From Fen-1258 sp964441505 (GTDB lineage: Bacteria; Bacteroidota; Ignavibacteria; Ignavibacteriales; Melioribacteraceae): DNA of 64,000 bases. The DNA lies in the NCBI GenBank assembly GCA_964441505.1, contig CAYTUV010000012.1:32644-96643 (forward strand), given 5' to 3'. The position numbers were made by a program, and so were the translations under genes. Below are positions 42,410 through 52,718 of this stretch, one piece after another (position 1 is the first letter of the stretch; each line of letters starts with the position of its first letter). The notes under the pieces were generated by a model. The model was given only the letters and a program-made list of their open reading frames with translations, did not search any database and was not told the origin of the DNA.

Positions 42410-43518
42410 TGTCTATCAAAGATCGTTTCAGAAAAGTTACCATAAATCTACTAAAGAAATTCTTAGCAGCACCTGAACTCACCGATCAATCAATTGGTAG
42501 TCCCCAAAAGATACTTGTTATTCGTCAGCATAATCAGTTCGGAGATTTGCTGGCAAGCGTCTCGCTTCTGCGGGCAATAAAGGAATCTTTTCCATCATGT
42601 CATTTAACATTAATAGCAAGTGCAGAAAATCACCAAGCAGTAATTAAAAATGAATTCATTGATAATCTGGTTATTTACGATAGAAGAAAATTATTGTCTC
42701 CAGCTTATATCACTCAATTAAAAAAAATACTACGGATGGATTACGATTTAGCAATAGTACCTGCAACAGTAGCGGTCTCTCTAACCAGTTGTATAATTGC
42801 TGCATTTTCAAAAGCTAAAATCAAAATTGGACCGGGTATTCTGAATGGCGACAAAAATGATCTTGCTTATGTTTTTCACCATAGAATTAACCTCGACTGG
42901 GGCAAGTGCCCGGATGCACATGTTTCCGATTTCACGCTTGATATAGTTCGTCCGTTCGGAATAAAAACAAGGAATTTCAAATCAAGCATTTCATTCACAG
43001 AGGATGATATTAAAACTGCGGATGAATTTCTTGAAACTTTCGGTCCTGGCCAGTTTTCATTATTAATTGGCTTTCATATCGGGGCAGGCAAGCAGCAAAA
43101 TAGATGGTCTCTATTTAAATATGCGGGACTGATCGAGCGGATTCAATCAAAATATAAGATCAAATTTTATTTTACAGGAAGTAAAGCTGACTCAGTAGAG
43201 ATTGATTTCATGGAAAATCATTTTGATAACCACTGCGGCTTTTTTATCGATAGAACAATTCCACAACTTGCAGCCTTGATAGACAAGAGTAATTTCTTCA
43301 TAACAAATGATACGGGCGTTATGCATGTAGCCGGTACAACAAGAACACCGCAAATATCTCTATTCGGTCCCACAAATCCTTTCAATTGGGCGCCTATTGG
43401 CCCTGAAAAATTTTTTATTCGTAAATCCGAATTGATAGATGATGTTTCTGTAATTGATGTTTCTGATTTATTTGAATTTATATTGGAAAAACAGAAGCTC
43501 AAAGATGAGAAAAAATAA
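42409..43518 (+). CDS. Glycosyltransferase family 9 (heptosyltransferase-like)
   Basis: 369 residues, GT-B fold. N-half IRQHNQFGDLLASVSLLRAIKESFP is the acceptor-side GT9 motif; C-half has IGFHIGAGKQQNRW and TNDTGVMHVAGTTRTPQISLFGPTNPFNWAPIG, the nucleotide-sugar site with its conserved aspartate. It probably adds a heptose or similar sugar to the lipid A core, in line with LPS export by lptD. Overlaps the preceding and following genes by 1 and 14 bases. Exact sugar and acceptor unknown. Confidence 0.86.
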   Translation: MSIKDRFRKVTINLLKKFLAAPELTDQSIGSPQKILVIRQHNQFGDLLASVSLLRAIKESFPSCHLTLIASAENHQAVIKNEFIDNLVIYDRRKLLSPAYITQLKKILRMDYDLAIVPATVAVSLTSCIIAAFSKAKIKIGPGILNGDKNDLAYVFHHRINLDWGKCPDAHVSDFTLDIVRPFGIKTRNFKSSISFTEDDIKTADEFLETFGPGQFSLLIGFHIGAGKQQNRWSLFKYAGLIERIQSKYKIKFYFTGSKADSVEIDFMENHFDNHCGFFIDRTIPQLAALIDKSNFFITNDTGVMHVAGTTRTPQISLFGPTNPFNWAPIGPEKFFIRKSELIDDVSVIDVSDLFEFILEKQKLKDEKK

Positions 43519-45070
43519 AAAATACATTGCCGCTATTGATGTTGGTACGAATTCATTTCATCTGATAGTCGTACATGTCAAAGCAGACGGTAATTTCGAA
43601 ATTATCGACCGTGAGCGTGAAGTAATCCGACTAGGTGAAGGAAATGCCGGTGATATCAAAAATATTTTTCCACGGGCAATTGAACGTGCTGTTAAAGCAC
43701 TCAAACATTTCAAAGGTATTGCCGATTCTCATAACGCACAAGTAAGAGCTGTAGCCACAAGCGCGGTACGTGAATCTCTTAATAAAAATGAGCTGATAAA
43801 AAAAGTTTTCGATGACACGGGTGTTGAAATTGAAGTGATCAGCGGTTACGAAGAAGCACGATTAATCTATCTCGGAATTCTGAAATCTGTACCGGTGTTT
43901 GATAAAAAAACTTTAGTAATAGATATCGGTGGCGGCAGCACTGAATTTTTGATTGGCGAAAAGGGGAAGACCTATTATTCCGTGAGCCTGAAGCTGGGTG
44001 CAGTTCGTCTTACACAAAAATTCTTCAAAAATTATGAATTGACTCAGGATTCAATAAAGGAATGCCGTAACTGGGTTCACGGTGAAATTTTCAATGTTGC
44101 CGAAACTGCAAAGCGTATAGGGTTCGATCTTTGTGTTGGTTCATCCGGAACAATTATGGCAACCGGATTAATGATAGAGTCATTCATTAAGAAACGAAGG
44201 GAACAAAACATACTATTAAATAATTACGAGTTTACTAGAAAAGATTTTTTTGATATTTGTGATGAGGTGTTAAGCAGAAAAACCGAGGAGAAAAGAAAAA
44301 AAATACCGGGATTAGATGATAAACGTGCAGATATTATTCCTGCCGGAATTATCATCCTTGATGAAATTTTCAAACTTTTTGATTTGGAAAGAATGACCAT
44401 TTCTGCCTATGCATTGAGAGAAGGGATCATCATTGATACTCTGCAGAAAGAGCAAACCGATGAAACCAAACCTACATTTTCAGACATCAGACGGAACAGT
44501 ATTAAACACCTATCAGACATTTTTGAATACGACCGTGAACATTGTAATTATGTCGCATCATTATCGGTTCAACTATATGATCAGCTTCAGTCTTTGCACA
44601 ATTTAGATCATGCATGCCGTGAATATCTGGAAGCAGCTGCCATACTTCATGATATAGGTTATCAAATTTCTCATACCAACCATCATCAACATAGTTACTA
44701 CATTATCAAGAATAGTGAATTGCTTGGGTTCAATGAAACCGAGATAAGCATTATAGCCTATGTTGCTCGTTATCATCGTAAGAGTCATCCAAAACAAAGT
44801 CATGATGATTTTTCCGCTTTAACGGAAAAAGCGCAGTTGATTATTAAAAAGTTGGCTGCTGTGCTTCGGCTGGTTGACGCTCTGGATAGAACACATTCAA
44901 AAGTGATTTTGAATATAAACTCAACGATAAGTAATGATAATGTGGTTTTGAGATTATCAGTAGATAAAACAAAAAATGCAGAAATTGAATTATGGAATTT
45001 CGAGAGAAGAAAAGGATTATTTGAAGAAATCTTTGCTAAAAAAATAATTGTTGAGGTAGTTCCTCTCTAA
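43505..45070 (+). CDS. Exopolyphosphatase / guanosine pentaphosphatase (Ppx/GppA) with C-terminal HD domain
   Basis: 521 residues from ATG 43505; a longer frame from 43454 only adds residues read through the GT9 gene. ASKHA phosphatase domain with AAIDVGTNSFHLIVV, VIDIGGGSTEFLIGEKG and the SAYALREGII end (to about 320), then an HD-type domain with AAILHDIGYQISHTNHHQHSYYIIKN around 380-405. It hydrolyses polyphosphate or pppGpp. The HD domain is intact in its HD pair and downstream histidines, so it could add phosphohydrolase activity. Ends 16 bases from the convergent sensor kinase gene. Confidence 0.9.
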   Translation: MRKNKKYIAAIDVGTNSFHLIVVHVKADGNFEIIDREREVIRLGEGNAGDIKNIFPRAIERAVKALKHFKGIADSHNAQVRAVATSAVRESLNKNELIKKVFDDTGVEIEVISGYEEARLIYLGILKSVPVFDKKTLVIDIGGGSTEFLIGEKGKTYYSVSLKLGAVRLTQKFFKNYELTQDSIKECRNWVHGEIFNVAETAKRIGFDLCVGSSGTIMATGLMIESFIKKRREQNILLNNYEFTRKDFFDICDEVLSRKTEEKRKKIPGLDDKRADIIPAGIIILDEIFKLFDLERMTISAYALREGIIIDTLQKEQTDETKPTFSDIRRNSIKHLSDIFEYDREHCNYVASLSVQLYDQLQSLHNLDHACREYLEAAAILHDIGYQISHTNHHQHSYYIIKNSELLGFNETEISIIAYVARYHRKSHPKQSHDDFSALTEKAQLIIKKLAAVLRLVDALDRTHSKVILNINSTISNDNVVLRLSVDKTKNAEIELWNFERRKGLFEEIFAKKIIVEVVPL

Positions 45071-45086
45071 TTCTTTCTTGAGAATT

Positions 45087-46988
45087 CTAAATTGCTTTTG
45101 GCACTTTAATAAAAAATGAAGATCCTTTTCCTTTCTCGCTTACTACATGAATATCTCCACCAAGTTTTTTTAACATTTCATGGCAAAGTATTAAACCAAG
45201 TCCTGTACCAACCTCGCCTTCCGTTCCTTTTGTGGAATGGTTTTTATCAATCTTGAACAGGTTTGCGATATTATTCTTATCGATTCCTACACCTGTATCG
45301 CTTATGCAGACTTCCACAAAATCATCAATGGTTTTATACGAAATGGTAATGTTTCCCCCGGCAGGTGTGAACTTAATAGCATTGGAAACTAAATTTTCAA
45401 GTATTGAACTGAGAATCCTCTCATCTGCGAACACCTGGATATTATCATTAATAATTTCTTCTATGTGAATCTTTTTTCTTGTAGCATTAAGTGCCACAAG
45501 ATTAATAACATATAAAATGGCAGGATGCAGCTCCAATTTCTCCGGGTTGCACTCCATTCTGTTGGACTGAAGGCGGGACCAGTTTAAAAGATTATCGATG
45601 TGTGTGTATAAGTTTTTTGTAGCCATATGAATGTAAGTCGAGATTTTCCGTACCTCCTCAAAATCTAATTCATCGTAATTCTCTGCCAGCAGATCAGAAA
45701 ATCCCAATAGTCCTTGAAATGGAGATTTTAAATCATGGGCAACGATTGAGAAGAATTTATCCTTTGAAGCATTGAGTTCTTGAAGTTCATTTTGAGACTG
45801 TTTCAGTTCATCTAAAATATTTTTTTGTTCAGTTATATCGGTAAAGATTGTAAATATTCTGAACGGTTTGGAACAACCTTCTATGAACTCGGGAACGGCA
45901 TCAATCTTAATCCATCTATATTTTTCTTCCTGCCAGTTATAAACACCCATAATTACATTATTAATACGATCACCTGTTCTGAGGGATACTGTTGACGGAT
46001 GCTCTGTATCCGGAAAATCAGAGCCGTCTTCATGAATTGATCTCCATCTTGGGTCTACAGATAAACGGCCCAACAATTGGTCCATTGTAAGTCCAAGAAT
46101 CTCAAGTGCAGAAGAATTAGCTGAAATAATTAATCCTCTCTCATCAAGATAAACCACACCCTGTCCCATCGATTCAAAAAGTGTTCTGTACTTTTGTTCG
46201 GATTCCTTGATATATGTTTCGATTTTTTTCCTTTCAGTAATGTCACGAAAGACGAGAACTGACCCGGAGATATTTGTTTGTTGCAATCTTATAAGTGAAG
46301 CAGTCGTTTCAATTATTATACAGCTATCATCCGACCTTTTCAGGATCATTTCATAATTATTCAATTCTTTATTATTGTCAATCAGAATCCCGGTCACAGG
46401 ATTTTCTAAGTCTGCGCTCGTAAAATAATCTTTGACATTGAAAATGTCCTTAATATAATTACCTATCAATGTAACTTTCTTTCTTAAAAGAATTTCTTCA
46501 GCTGCACGATTTGCATAATTAATAATACCGGTAGTATCTGTAGTAATGATTCCATCATTAATGTTTTTTAAAGTTGCATCAAGCCATTGTTCATTCTCTC
46601 TTTCTTTTTTTCCCTTTGACCAATTGAGAAGTGCAACCTCGATTGTTGATTCTAATTCTCTCTGTTCAAATGGTTTTATTAAAAATCCATGCGGCTGAGT
46701 AAGCTTAGCTCTCTCAAAAGTTTTTTCATCAGAAAAAGCAGTCAAATAAATTACAGGTATATCCTGAGTAGAATGAATAATTTCAACTGTTTCAATCCCA
46801 TCCATTTTTCCTGGTATATGTATATCCATCAAGATCAGATCCGGGTTGAATTCTGCCGATTTTTTTATCGCATCAACACCGCTTGCTGAAGTACCAATAA
46901 CATCGTATCCGCTCCGTTTCAAACGATGGCTTAATTCCATCGCGATTATCGGCTCATCTTCAACTATCAAAATCTTTTGCTTTGCCAT
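45087..46988 (-). CDS. Hybrid receiver-PAS-PAS histidine kinase
   Basis: 633 residues. Receiver domain first (1-120, KILIVEDEPII, phospho-acceptor in LILMDIHIPG, KPF switch), then PAS (about 130-250, ending VFRDITERKKI), a second PAS (about 260-385), HisKA with FFSIVAHDLKSPFQGLLGFSDLL (histidine in AHDLKSP) and HATPase with NLVSNAIKFTPAGGNI, DTGVGI and GTGLGL. Soluble: no membrane helix. It could receive phosphate at its N-terminal receiver and pass on signals through its own kinase. Six bases downstream of the propeller kinase gene, so same transcript. No DNA-binding domain. Confidence 0.9.
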   Translation of the reverse strand: MAKQKILIVEDEPIIAMELSHRLKRSGYDVIGTSASGVDAIKKSAEFNPDLILMDIHIPGKMDGIETVEIIHSTQDIPVIYLTAFSDEKTFERAKLTQPHGFLIKPFEQRELESTIEVALLNWSKGKKERENEQWLDATLKNINDGIITTDTTGIINYANRAAEEILLRKKVTLIGNYIKDIFNVKDYFTSADLENPVTGILIDNNKELNNYEMILKRSDDSCIIIETTASLIRLQQTNISGSVLVFRDITERKKIETYIKESEQKYRTLFESMGQGVVYLDERGLIISANSSALEILGLTMDQLLGRLSVDPRWRSIHEDGSDFPDTEHPSTVSLRTGDRINNVIMGVYNWQEEKYRWIKIDAVPEFIEGCSKPFRIFTIFTDITEQKNILDELKQSQNELQELNASKDKFFSIVAHDLKSPFQGLLGFSDLLAENYDELDFEEVRKISTYIHMATKNLYTHIDNLLNWSRLQSNRMECNPEKLELHPAILYVINLVALNATRKKIHIEEIINDNIQVFADERILSSILENLVSNAIKFTPAGGNITISYKTIDDFVEVCISDTGVGIDKNNIANLFKIDKNHSTKGTEGEVGTGLGLILCHEMLKKLGGDIHVVSEKGKGSSFFIKVPKAI

Positions 46989-46994
46989 ATTATT

Positions 46995-49900
46995 CTAGCT
47001 GTCAAATGTTTTATTAAATGTGATTTGAAAATTGGTTCCATTGTGCCGATCAACCTTAATCATTCCGTCTAATTGATTTGTCAGCATTTTTACCAGTTTT
47101 AATCCCAAAGTTTTTTGTTCATCCTCAATCTTGAAATCTTTCGGCAGACCAATTCCGTTGTCTGAAACCACTATTATAATTTGTTCTTCAATTTGCTTAA
47201 CTGAAATCAGAATCTCCGGATTATAGGTTGTCTGATTTGGGAAAGCATACTTCAGGCTGTTTGTCAACAATTCATTAATTATCAAACCACATGGCATTGC
47301 AAGGTCTATGGACAATAAAATTTCTTCAACCTCAATTTTCCTGATGATGTTAAATTTTGGTGAGAATGCATTATACTGGTAAGTGACTAAATTATTAATA
47401 TAATCATCGAGGTTGATATGAGCCAAATCCTTGGATTGATATAATTTTTCATGAACTAAAGCCATTGATCGAACTCGGTTTGTACTATCCTTAAACATGG
47501 ATAAAATTTTTTCATCCTCGATGTCCTCCGATTGAAGATAGAGCAGGGAAGAGATGACTTGCAAATTGTTCTTGACGCGGTGGTGAATTTCCTTTAAAAG
47601 AATCTCTTTTTCTTTAAGAGAATTCTGAATTAATTCCTCCGACCTCCGTCGCTCTTCCTCTACAGCGATGGCAGAACCAATAATACTGATAAATCTGCGA
47701 TCACTATCCGAGATTTGTTTCCGGTGCTGATAGATTAGACAGAGTGAACCTGTCGTTTTGTCATCAAAGATTATTGGGGTTCCGACGTATGTTTTTATTT
47801 TTAGTTGAGTCACCGCAGGGTCTGTATCGAAATAATGTGTATTATTAACATCTTCAATTACAATTAATTTCCTATTATTAGCCTTAAATACTTCATTACA
47901 AAGTCGTCCTTCTTGTGAAAAAGGTGCAATTTTTTCATTCATATTCCACGATAATATATTTTGTATTAAATTATTTTTGAGATAATTATAAAGGGCAAAA
48001 GAGGAACCCATTTCAGTCCCGCAAAGAGTTATGAGTCGTTGAATATTTTCCATAGGATCAATGCCAAAATTAAGGAAGCATTCGTTGAGACGTTCTAATC
48101 GCTGCTGCATCTGTTTATTTTCTGTAATGTCCAGCCAGATACCCAGGAATTCTTTTTTGCCTGATTCATCCACTCCTTTCGGTACTGAATATTCCAGAAA
48201 CCATTTGTAAATACCATTTGCGCAGAGCCAGCGGTATTCTATTCTAATAGGTTTATCCAAAAGAAGATCTTCATATTTCCTAAGTACGAATTCTCTATCT
48301 TCGGGATGAATCCGCGTATTCCAAAAATTTTCCACCGTTAAAAAACTATCAATCTCAAATCCGGTGCAAGAATAAACATTACTAGTAATCCAGGTCGCGG
48401 CAAAATTACTTTCAAAATTGCTATTGTAAAAAACAAGGGGGAGAGCTTTAAGAACAGCGTCCTGTCTTTCTTCGATCTCTCTTCTGGCCATTTCATTTAG
48501 TTTACGTTCCGTGACGTCATTTGAAATAATAATTGCCTCGGGTACTGCATCCTCATTCAGTATTGGACTAATACTGTTATCAAGCCAATGTTCGATGTTA
48601 TTGTTATCCACATAATTAATTTCATAATTCACTGTTTTTCTATTATCGAACACCTCGGCAAGAATTTTATTAATATACTCTACTTTTTCTTTGGGTATGT
48701 AATCCCATATCGTCACAGGATGATCGGTATTTGAATTATTAAATGCTTTCCACATTTGACTGATATAGAGAAATTTACCTTCACGATTAATTGCAGAAAT
48801 TGTATTTGGTGCGTTTTGAATTATAGTTCTTAATTTATTTTCCGATTCTTCGAGTGCCTTTGTTCTCTGTTTAACTTCAGCGGTTAATCTGGCGTTAAAC
48901 TTCAATTGCGTCATATAATTGTAGCTGGTGTAGAAAATGGAAGCGGATATAATAAGCACCAATGATATGAACCACCATTGATAGTAAAATGGCCTATGGA
49001 GGATAATATTTGAAGTAGAATATGTTTTACTCCAATCGCTTCCAATATTTTTTGTCTGAAGAAGAAATTTATATTCACCCGGTTTAAGGTTTGTGTACCT
49101 TATTTGGTTATTAGTACCAATATCCATCCATTCGGTTTCAAAACCTTCGAGTTTTACTCTGTATGTTATATGTTTTTCGTTTATGAACGAGATTGACCTG
49201 AATCGAAATATGAATGAATTTTCTCCATTGCTTGTGTCAAATGATTTATCCAAATCATGGAGCGTTCCTTTTAAGTCTTCAATTTGCAGGGAAGATAATA
49301 CGGGAGGCATTACAGGTGTGTCATACTGAGGAGTATAACATGAGAGCCCCCGATCTGTTCCTATCCACAAATTTCCAAACGAATCAACTGTATAAGCAGC
49401 ACGGTTAGTTTCCCCCCCCGAAAGTCCATCTTCAACACTAAATCTTCTTGCATTAGTTCCATCCCATCTAACTATCCCATCATTTGTCCCGAACCAAAAA
49501 TTATTTTGCTTATCGCGAGTAATGAAAAAGACTTTTTTATCAATGCTAAAATTATTCTCATTGAATTTCCGAATGGATTCGTTTTCCAATAAATACAACC
49601 CATCTGCGGTTCCAAGAAGTTTTGTGTCATTCTTATAATCGTGTACAGCATATAAATTATTTCCCCAAATTAATCTACTATTTGAAATTTCTTTTGCTGC
49701 TCCATTTTTGAAAATGGCAAGCCCACTTGCTTTAGCACCATAAATTACACCCCTTTCATTGCAGTAGAGTCTTCTAACAAGATTTTTAAATATTTTATTC
49801 TCTACCATGATAAGCTTAGTTTGATCTGGAGACACCTTGTATAAACCGGAATCTGTTGCAACCCAAATCGTTCCGGCCGGATCTGTCTGAACCGAATAGA

Positions 49901-51200
49901 TATGTATTATTTTGTTCTTATCGCCAATCCATTTAATCTCATTCTCATTAATAAGTTTTCCAAGACCCAGTTCAGGACCTGCAATCCAAACAGTGCCTAG
50001 TGAATCTTTGCACAAATCTAGAACCCTCGATTCCAAAAAATAACCGTTTGATTTATTGGCAATTTTAAATGTTCTGAATTTCCCATCCTTCAATAAGGTA
50101 AGTCCGTTGTTATGACCAAAAATGAGATAGCCGGGCAGGACTTCAAGAATGGAGGCAACTTCATTTTCGAGCAGTCCGTTTACCTGAAAATAATTTTGGA
50201 AAGACATGTTGCTTACTTTATCAATTCCGCGATAACTTGCGAACCACAGATTCGATTCGCGGTCAAGAAATATTGCCGAGCTACCTGAAGTGGTAAAACC
50301 ATTTTCCTGCCCGATAAAAGTAATTTTCTTTGTTGATTTCTCTAGATAAAATCTCTCAATCTCGGAACCATAATAGATTCTATCCTTTCCATCATATGTA
50401 ATTATTGTATGTCTAATTCTTTGCTTGGAGGTAAATTTGCTCATCCGGTTATTTGCTGCCTGCAGTTCGAATTTTCCATTTTGGATTGTACCAATCCATT
50501 CCTCTCCAAGAAGCCATATTATCGGAACTGAATTCTCGCGAACGAATTCAAATTCCATGGCTTTGATTTTTTTTGACGGAGCTCTTAAAATTGAATTTAG
50601 GCTGTTGTCTATTTTTCCATCCTGTATTATTGAAAGACCCGACTGAGTAGAGACATATATTTTATTCTGGTAGCATTTAATGAAATTTACCTGATTGCTA
50701 ATTAAACCGTCTAATTCCGAAATAAGCCCCCACTTGTTATCCTCATAGTATAATACTCCTTTTGCCGAAGCAAAGTATAATACCAGTTTGTTGTTCTTGT
50801 AGATAAAATCAAATGAAGCAAATGTAGAAAAGGAGCCAAGGTCAACAGGTATCGGATCTAAAAGCTGCCATTTGTTATTGCTAAAAATCGCCACATTTTC
50901 TGAACAATAGTTTGGCATAGCAACTATATTATTTGCGCTGTCAACTTTGATTTGAAGATATTCTGTTCGGGGCAGACCATCTTTCTCACTGTAATTCGTC
51001 CATGAATGGCCATCATAGACAGACATACCAACCTCTGTAGCAAACCACATCCTCCCAAGTTTATCCTGGGTAACATCATGAATAAAATTAGTATTCAATC
51101 CATTCTCTAGAGTGTAATTACTTACAGGAAAACTCTGTGCAATAATTTGAATATTCAATAAAAGATATGACAGGAGGTGGGATAAACTTAATATCTTCAT
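46995..51200 (-). CDS. Membrane sensor kinase with two-component-regulator propeller, PAS, GAF and HisKA_2
   Basis: 1401 residues from ATG (complement 51198-51200), which opens a clean signal segment MKILSLSHLLSYLLLNIQIIAQ; an in-frame ATG 30 bases upstream is the alternative. Periplasmic part: many Reg_prop units (LGRMWFATEVGMSVYDG, GTIWVATDSGLYKVS, NFWFGTNDGIVRWDG, GNLWIGTDRGLSCY) forming a double beta-propeller, then a Y_Y_Y domain (to about 745). One membrane helix (WWFISLVLIISASIFYTSY), then two PAS domains, a GAF domain (about 1060-1200) and the HisKA_2/HATPase unit with LKEIHHRVKNNLQVISSLLYLQSEDI and INELLTNSLKYAFP. Unlike Bacteroides hybrid regulators it has no C-terminal receiver or AraC domain. 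A G8 run lies in the propeller gene at 49412-49419 (C8 on plus). Confidence 0.9.
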   Translation of the reverse strand: MKILSLSHLLSYLLLNIQIIAQSFPVSNYTLENGLNTNFIHDVTQDKLGRMWFATEVGMSVYDGHSWTNYSEKDGLPRTEYLQIKVDSANNIVAMPNYCSENVAIFSNNKWQLLDPIPVDLGSFSTFASFDFIYKNNKLVLYFASAKGVLYYEDNKWGLISELDGLISNQVNFIKCYQNKIYVSTQSGLSIIQDGKIDNSLNSILRAPSKKIKAMEFEFVRENSVPIIWLLGEEWIGTIQNGKFELQAANNRMSKFTSKQRIRHTIITYDGKDRIYYGSEIERFYLEKSTKKITFIGQENGFTTSGSSAIFLDRESNLWFASYRGIDKVSNMSFQNYFQVNGLLENEVASILEVLPGYLIFGHNNGLTLLKDGKFRTFKIANKSNGYFLESRVLDLCKDSLGTVWIAGPELGLGKLINENEIKWIGDKNKIIHIYSVQTDPAGTIWVATDSGLYKVSPDQTKLIMVENKIFKNLVRRLYCNERGVIYGAKASGLAIFKNGAAKEISNSRLIWGNNLYAVHDYKNDTKLLGTADGLYLLENESIRKFNENNFSIDKKVFFITRDKQNNFWFGTNDGIVRWDGTNARRFSVEDGLSGGETNRAAYTVDSFGNLWIGTDRGLSCYTPQYDTPVMPPVLSSLQIEDLKGTLHDLDKSFDTSNGENSFIFRFRSISFINEKHITYRVKLEGFETEWMDIGTNNQIRYTNLKPGEYKFLLQTKNIGSDWSKTYSTSNIILHRPFYYQWWFISLVLIISASIFYTSYNYMTQLKFNARLTAEVKQRTKALEESENKLRTIIQNAPNTISAINREGKFLYISQMWKAFNNSNTDHPVTIWDYIPKEKVEYINKILAEVFDNRKTVNYEINYVDNNNIEHWLDNSISPILNEDAVPEAIIISNDVTERKLNEMARREIEERQDAVLKALPLVFYNSNFESNFAATWITSNVYSCTGFEIDSFLTVENFWNTRIHPEDREFVLRKYEDLLLDKPIRIEYRWLCANGIYKWFLEYSVPKGVDESGKKEFLGIWLDITENKQMQQRLERLNECFLNFGIDPMENIQRLITLCGTEMGSSFALYNYLKNNLIQNILSWNMNEKIAPFSQEGRLCNEVFKANNRKLIVIEDVNNTHYFDTDPAVTQLKIKTYVGTPIIFDDKTTGSLCLIYQHRKQISDSDRRFISIIGSAIAVEEERRRSEELIQNSLKEKEILLKEIHHRVKNNLQVISSLLYLQSEDIEDEKILSMFKDSTNRVRSMALVHEKLYQSKDLAHINLDDYINNLVTYQYNAFSPKFNIIRKIEVEEILLSIDLAMPCGLIINELLTNSLKYAFPNQTTYNPEILISVKQIEEQIIIVVSDNGIGLPKDFKIEDEQKTLGLKLVKMLTNQLDGMIKVDRHNGTNFQITFNKTFDS

Positions 51201-51358
51201 TAGACTGCATACTTTGTACCTATAAAACATTTTTTACCCACTTCACCTATTATCTAATTATCGTAATTTTAAAATAAAAGTTGAACTTATATTGTAAAAA
51301 AGTTTAACGAGTTCAAATAGTAAAATTTGCTTTATTCATGATGTATAATAAGAGAATT

Positions 51359-51391
51359 TTTGCTTTTGTAACAAAGCGTTAATTATATTTG
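51359..51391 (+). promoter_or_regulatory. Bacteroidota-type promoter of asnS-nuoJKLMN
   Basis: TTTG at 51359-51362, a 21-base spacer and TATATTTG at 51384-51391, an exact TAnnTTTG match. Transcription would start near 51398, about 22 bases before the asnS ATG. No strong ribosome binding site is seen in that short leader. Confidence 0.55.
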
Positions 51392-51419
51392 GCAACCAAA
51401 ATCAGATATCAATATTACT

Positions 51420-52718
51420 ATGAAACCAGAAGTTTACATTAAGGACCTCAAAGATCATGTTGGCAAAGAAGTTACCTTAAAAGGGTGGTTGTACAACAAG
51501 AGATCGAGCGGAAAAATCAAATTTTTAATTATGCGTGACGGCAGCGGTTATGTTCAATGCGTGGTATTTAAGGGAAATGTATCGGAAGAAATTTTTGAAA
51601 ATGCCGACAAACTCACTCAGGAATCATCATTTGAAGTTACTGGAAAAGTGAAAGCCGAGCCTAGATCGGTCGGCGGATACGAACTTGATGCAACGGATGT
51701 GAAAATAATTTCGGTTGCCGATGATTATCCGATCACACCTAAAGAGCATGGGATCGAATTTTTGATTGATAACCGCCATCTTTGGGTTCGCTCAAAGAAA
51801 CAGGTTGCCATTCTAAAGATCCGCGCCCGCGTAGTAAAAGCAATTCGCGATTTTTTCGATTCACGAGGATTTATTTTATTTGATCCTCCAATAATTACTC
51901 CAAGCGCATGTGAAGGAACTTCCACACTTTTTGAAATGGAATATTTTGATCTGGGCAAAGCATATTTAACACAGTCAGGCCAGCTCTACGAAGAGAGCGG
52001 GGCAATGGCACTGGGGAAAGTTTATTCATTTGGTCCGACCTTTCGTGCAGAAAAATCCAAGACACGCAGACACTTAACGGAATTCTGGATGGTTGAACCG
52101 GAAATGGCATTCTATGATCTTGACGATGACATGGATCTTGCAGAAGAATTTTTAGAATATATTGTTCAGACAGTTCTTACCGAAATGAAAGAGGAACTCA
52201 AAGAGCTTGAGCGCGATGTTACCAAACTCGAATGTGTGCAGAGACCGTTCCCGAGAATTTCTTATACAGATGCGGTTGAGATACTTAAGAAAAAAGGTGT
52301 CGACTTCCAGTGGGGAAATGATCTTGGCGGCGCAGATGAAACTTTAATCGGCGAGGAATTCGATCGTCCGGTAATGATTCACCGTTATCCATCAGAAGTG
52401 AAAGCATTCTATATGAAACGCGACCCGGAAAATCCTAAAGTTGCTCTTGCCGTTGATGTAATTGCACCTGAAGGTTACGGCGAACTCATCGGCGGCAGCC
52501 AGCGTGAGGATAATTTGGACTTTCTCCTTGAAAGAATTAAAGAACATAATTTACCACAGTCATTTTTCGAATGGTATCTTGATCTCAGAAGATTTGGTTC
52601 TGTTCCTCACGCAGGCTTTGGTCTTGGACTTGAAAGAACAGTAAGCTGGATTTGCGGACTCGATCATCTCCGCGAGGCGATTCCATTCCCAAGAATGATT
52701 TATAGGAATACTCCATAA
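51420..52718 (+). CDS. asnS: Asparaginyl-tRNA synthetase
   Basis: 432 residues. N-terminal OB-fold anticodon-binding domain (KEVTLKGWLYNKRSSGKIKFLIMRDGSGYVQCVVF), then the class II core: motif 2 TFRAEKSKTRRHLTEFWMVEPEMAF and motif 3 GFGLGLERTVSWICG. TEFWMVEPE fits AsnRS rather than AspRS. It charges tRNA-Asn. Its stop codon is directly followed by the nuoJ ATG, so the synthetase and the complex I membrane arm are one transcript. Confidence 0.95.
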   Translation: MKPEVYIKDLKDHVGKEVTLKGWLYNKRSSGKIKFLIMRDGSGYVQCVVFKGNVSEEIFENADKLTQESSFEVTGKVKAEPRSVGGYELDATDVKIISVADDYPITPKEHGIEFLIDNRHLWVRSKKQVAILKIRARVVKAIRDFFDSRGFILFDPPIITPSACEGTSTLFEMEYFDLGKAYLTQSGQLYEESGAMALGKVYSFGPTFRAEKSKTRRHLTEFWMVEPEMAFYDLDDDMDLAEEFLEYIVQTVLTEMKEELKELERDVTKLECVQRPFPRISYTDAVEILKKKGVDFQWGNDLGGADETLIGEEFDRPVMIHRYPSEVKAFYMKRDPENPKVALAVDVIAPEGYGELIGGSQREDNLDFLLERIKEHNLPQSFFEWYLDLRRFGSVPHAGFGLGLERTVSWICGLDHLREAIPFPRMIYRNTP

